The notes under the pieces are model-generated. The model did no database searches, had not been told where the DNA came from, and saw only the letters and a list, made by a program, of their open reading frames with translations. Positions 61,855 to 64,000 of a stretch of 64,000 nucleotides of DNA are shown piece by piece. Made by a program: the position numbers and the translations under genes. Each line of letters begins with the position of its first letter. The stretch's first letter is position 1. The stretch spans positions 55,607 through 119,606 of the forward strand of contig JAUNDK010000001.1 of the NCBI GenBank assembly GCA_030526115.1, written 5' to 3'. The stretch comes from Clostridia bacterium (lineage in GTDB: Bacteria; Bacillota; Clostridia; Oscillospirales; Acutalibacteraceae).

Positions 61855-62223
61855 ATGGAAAGAGATTATCTGGTCAGCAAAGAAACAGGGGATAGAATCA
61901 TAAAATTCAGAGATGAAAGAAACTGGAAGCAGTATCACACACCCAAGGACCTTGCCATTTCATTAAGTCTTGAGGCAGCGGAACTGCTGGAGATTTTCCA
62001 GTGGAGCGGGGAAGATACCTCTGCAGGGGAGAAACTCGATAAAGTCAAAGAAGAACTTGCTGATGTGCTCAGTTACTGCATACTAATGGCGGATGTCTGT
62101 GGGCTTGATTTAGATGAGATTATGCGTGAAAAGATAGATAGAAATGCAGAGAAATATCCGGTGGAACTTGCCTACGGTAGCAAGGAGAAGTACACAGAAC
62201 TGAAAAATAAATCAAGAAACTGA
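61855..62223 (+). CDS. MazG-like nucleotide pyrophosphohydrolase
   Basis: A 122-residue all-alpha NTP pyrophosphohydrolase of the MazG/iMazG group. The Mg-binding motifs are SLEAAELLEIFQWS (Glu-x-x-Glu) and EELADVLSYCILMADVCGLD (Glu-x-x-Asp). Such small enzymes hydrolyse non-canonical or excess dNTPs such as dCTP, a house-cleaning role. AAAGGAG is the SD; a TATAAT at 61824-61829 may be its -10. Confidence 0.9.
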   Translation: MERDYLVSKETGDRIIKFRDERNWKQYHTPKDLAISLSLEAAELLEIFQWSGEDTSAGEKLDKVKEELADVLSYCILMADVCGLDLDEIMREKIDRNAEKYPVELAYGSKEKYTELKNKSRN

Positions 62224-62238
62224 ATATGAATATGAAAA

Positions 62239-62273
62239 AGCTCTCACAAACGGTTTTAACGTTTGTGAGAGCT
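62239..62273. terminator. Bidirectional terminator between the MazG-like and Cna_B genes
   Basis: The stem AGCTCTCACAAACG / CGTTTGTGAGAGCT has a 7-nt loop. TTTTT on the minus strand makes it a strong end for the Cna_B gene; the plus-strand tail is weak. Confidence 0.85.
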
Positions 62274-62302
62274 TAACTGTTTAATCAGCTGATTATTTGT
62301 TA

Positions 62303-64000
62303 TCAATGACTCTTGCGTCTCTTGTTCTTAACAACGAGAATTACAATTGTGGTTACAATTCCGGCTGAAGCAAGGATGATAATTGCAATCATAACCCAGA
62401 AAATTGTGGAGTTCTGTCCGCTTTCCTGAGCTGCCTCAGGACTTGCACCCGGAGTAGGAGTGCTGTCTGCCTTGTTCTCGGAAGGTGCCGCACTCGGTGT
62501 GGCTGTCGGACTTGCAACAGGAGCAAATGTAGGATTTACACCATCGTCGTCCTGCTCAGGAACAATCAGATCTGTATTTTCGTCAGAGCTTGACTCAGGA
62601 GAAGGAGTTGCTTTTGGGTTATATGTGTAAGTATAGATAAAGGTTCTTGTGCTGTTATCAAGTTCTTTCTTGAGGGAATAGAACTCAGGGTTTGAGAGAA
62701 CCTTTACGGAGTAAGCACTCTTAACAGAGAGATTTTCCCATGTTCCGCCCCAGCTTGAAGCGGAGCTTAATTCCTTTGTGTCATATGAGTTGTTATCCTC
62801 GAAGAGTGTAACCTGAACGCTTTCAGGTCTCTTACCGGCAGCGTTGCTGTCATCATTCCATACAATCTTAATATTAATTTCTCTTGTAGGAAGTGGGGTA
62901 GGAGTAGGTTCCTCAGTTGGTTCTGCTGTCGGCTCCGGAGTAGCGGTTGGTTCAGGTGTAGGCTCTTTGGTCGGCTTTGGAGTAGCTGTTGGCTTAGGCT
63001 CCTTTGTCGGCTTCGGAGTTACCTCTTCTTTTTCCGGTTCCGGTGTAACATCAGGCTTTTCTTCGAGCGTAAATGTGTAGATAAATGTCTTTGTCTTTTT
63101 ATCTACCTGCTTGTCTACTGAATATCCGTCAGGAGTAGCCGCAAGTTTTGTGGAGTGCTTCTTGGAAGCGGAGAGGTTATCCCAGCTGCCTTCCCAGTTA
63201 TCTTCATAGGAGATGGTTCTCTTATCATAGAAGCTGCCTTCCTCAAAGAGATTTACGGTTACTTCATAAGGTCTTAAGCCCTCTTCGTTTCCGTTATCGT
63301 TCCATTCCATTCTGACATTTACAGTTACGGTTTCTTCCTCTTCTTTTGAAGATTCGTCTTCAGAGCTCTCTTCCTCAGAGCTTTCATCCTCTGAGGATTC
63401 TTCTTTCTTATCTGTATATGTCATGTAATATTCATAATACTCGCCAACACTTGCCTTATCGGCTTCATATCCTTCAGGTACATAGTCATCGGCAAGAGCT
63501 ACACTGTAATAGAGCTCGGCATTTAAGCCTGTCCATACGAATTCCCAGTTGCCGTCATTATCGAGGGCCTGAACATCATAGAATTCTTCGCCTTCATAAA
63601 GCTCGATGCTCATGGAATCAGGTCTTGCACCTGCTGTGTTATCGTCATCATCCCAGATAATTCTTACGCCGACAGTCTGTTTGTCGCCTTTATCTTCATC
63701 TTCTTTGCCGTAAGTGAAGTAGTAAACGTAATATTCACCTTCGGATGTTTTCTCACATTCGTAACCTTCCGGCTCGTAATCATCAGCGAGAGCAACGGAG
63801 TAGTAAAGCTCGGCATTTAAGCCTGTCCATACAAATTCCCAGTTGCCGTCATTATCGAGAGCCTGAACATCGTAGAAGTCTTCACCTTCATAGAGCTCAA
63901 TGCTCATGGAATCAGGTCTTGCACCTGCCTTGTTGTCATCATCATTCCAGATGATTCTTACACCGACAGTCTGCTTTTCACCTTCATCTTCAGATGATTC
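62303..64000 (-). CDS. Cna_B-type repeat surface protein, N-terminus outside window
   Basis: The frame is open to the window edge (64000), so the ATG at 63907 is internal and only the C-terminal about 565 residues are seen. Four Cna_B beta-sandwich repeats occur; the first two are nearly identical with a 98-residue (294-bp) period (RPDSMSIELYEGEDFYDVQ, NWEFVWTGLNAELYYSVALADDY). Ser/Glu-rich and Pro/Thr/Glu-rich linkers (TPEPTATPEPTAEPTEEPTP) separate units. The protein ends with a membrane helix (TIFWVMIAIIILASAGIVTTIVILVV) and KNKRRKSH but no LPxTG, so it is membrane-anchored, not sortase-linked. Confidence 0.9.
   Translation of the reverse strand, partial: ESSEDEGEKQTVGVRIIWNDDDNKAGARPDSMSIELYEGEDFYDVQALDNDGNWEFVWTGLNAELYYSVALADDYEPEGYECEKTSEGEYYVYYFTYGKEDEDKGDKQTVGVRIIWDDDDNTAGARPDSMSIELYEGEEFYDVQALDNDGNWEFVWTGLNAELYYSVALADDYVPEGYEADKASVGEYYEYYMTYTDKKEESSEDESSEEESSEDESSKEEEETVTVNVRMEWNDNGNEEGLRPYEVTVNLFEEGSFYDKRTISYEDNWEGSWDNLSASKKHSTKLAATPDGYSVDKQVDKKTKTFIYTFTLEEKPDVTPEPEKEEVTPKPTKEPKPTATPKPTKEPTPEPTATPEPTAEPTEEPTPTPLPTREINIKIVWNDDSNAAGKRPESVQVTLFEDNNSYDTKELSSASSWGGTWENLSVKSAYSVKVLSNPEFYSLKKELDNSTRTFIYTYTYNPKATPSPESSSDENTDLIVPEQDDDGVNPTFAPVASPTATPSAAPSENKADSTPTPGASPEAAQESGQNSTIFWVMIAIIILASAGIVTTIVILVVKNKRRKSH
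63420..64000 (-). repeat. Tandem 294-bp coding repeat in the Cna_B gene
   Basis: Near-identical blocks recur with a 294-bp period, for example GCTCGGCATTTAAGCCTGTC at 63514 and again at 63808, encoding the two most similar Cna_B units. More copies may continue outside the window. Recent duplication is the simplest explanation. Confidence 0.8.

Noticed and set aside
62840..63070. Short direct repeats encoding Thr-Pro-Glu-Pro motifs, checked as a CRISPR-like or minisatellite array
   Set aside because: They are low-complexity coding repeats in the linker of the Cna_B protein, in frame and without spacers.
1..64000. tRNA or rRNA genes, prophage, insertion sequences, CRISPR-Cas, toxin-antitoxin pairs
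   Set aside because: None could be recognised by reading both strands; the gene order looks like ordinary chromosome.

Overview
The window reads as chromosome of a low-to-mid GC, anaerobic Gram-positive bacterium of the class Clostridia, most likely a gut Oscillospirales/Ruminococcaceae relative. This is an inference from gene content: a flavodiiron protein, butyrate kinase, an IspH-ribosomal-protein-S1 fusion, a threonyl T-box leader, RpiR and MerR regulators, a LytB/cmk/plsC cluster, LTA-synthase-type enzyme, BspA-like leucine-rich surface protein and Cna_B surface protein. No tRNA or rRNA gene, CRISPR array, prophage, transposase or plasmid function is visible. Coding density is high and most transcription units end in clear intrinsic terminators.

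Layout. 1-4.3 kb: end of fakA, recG, a small membrane protein. 4.3-9.6 kb: flavodiiron protein (minus), alpha-galactosidase, secreted CAP protein, and a MerR regulator (minus). 9.7-17 kb: an orphan peptide-binding protein facing the MerR gene across two 19-bp-spacer promoters, an LTA-synthase-like enzyme, a short-chain dehydrogenase, MTA/SAH nucleosidase and a purine permease. 17-19 kb (minus): a small secreted protein, RadC and a histidine phosphatase. 19-24 kb: uvrBA behind a likely LexA box. 24-31.2 kb: two proteins of unknown function, then an apparent rpiR-flavoprotein-cmk-plsC-ispH/S1 operon. 31.2-36 kb: secDF and a YgiQ radical SAM protein. 36-40.4 kb: Gfo/Idh oxidoreductase, butyrate kinase, O-acetylhomoserine sulfhydrylase, phosphoribosyltransferase. 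40.4-43.7 kb: whiA followed by four tightly packed genes, including a radical SAM enzyme and a protein with a nuclease-like motif. 43.7-47.3 kb: a hairpin-rich intergenic stretch, a D-amino-acid PLP enzyme and T-box-controlled thrS. 47.4-55.3 kb: transglutaminase-like protein, then a wall-synthesis operon (beta-helix acyltransferase, FHA-SEDS protein, PBP), BspA-like protein and a half-size EamA transporter. 55.3-60.7 kb (minus): a five-gene operon in which a GGDEF diguanylate cyclase heads two sugar oxidoreductases and two TIM-barrel isomerases. 60.9-64 kb: a frameshifted DUF362 gene, a MazG-like pyrophosphohydrolase and the C-terminal part of a Cna_B surface protein (minus).

The most unusual signals are: three genes whose best start codon is not ATG, GTG or TTG (recG ACG, whiA CTG, an unknown gene ATT), all with extended Shine-Dalgarno pairing; paired MerR-type promoters; an internal ribosome-binding site that could release free S1 from the IspH-S1 fusion; a 5' frameshift in the DUF362 gene; a ThrRS with almost no TGS domain; and the GGDEF-led sugar oxidoreductase operon, which could be an uncharacterised carbohydrate pathway.
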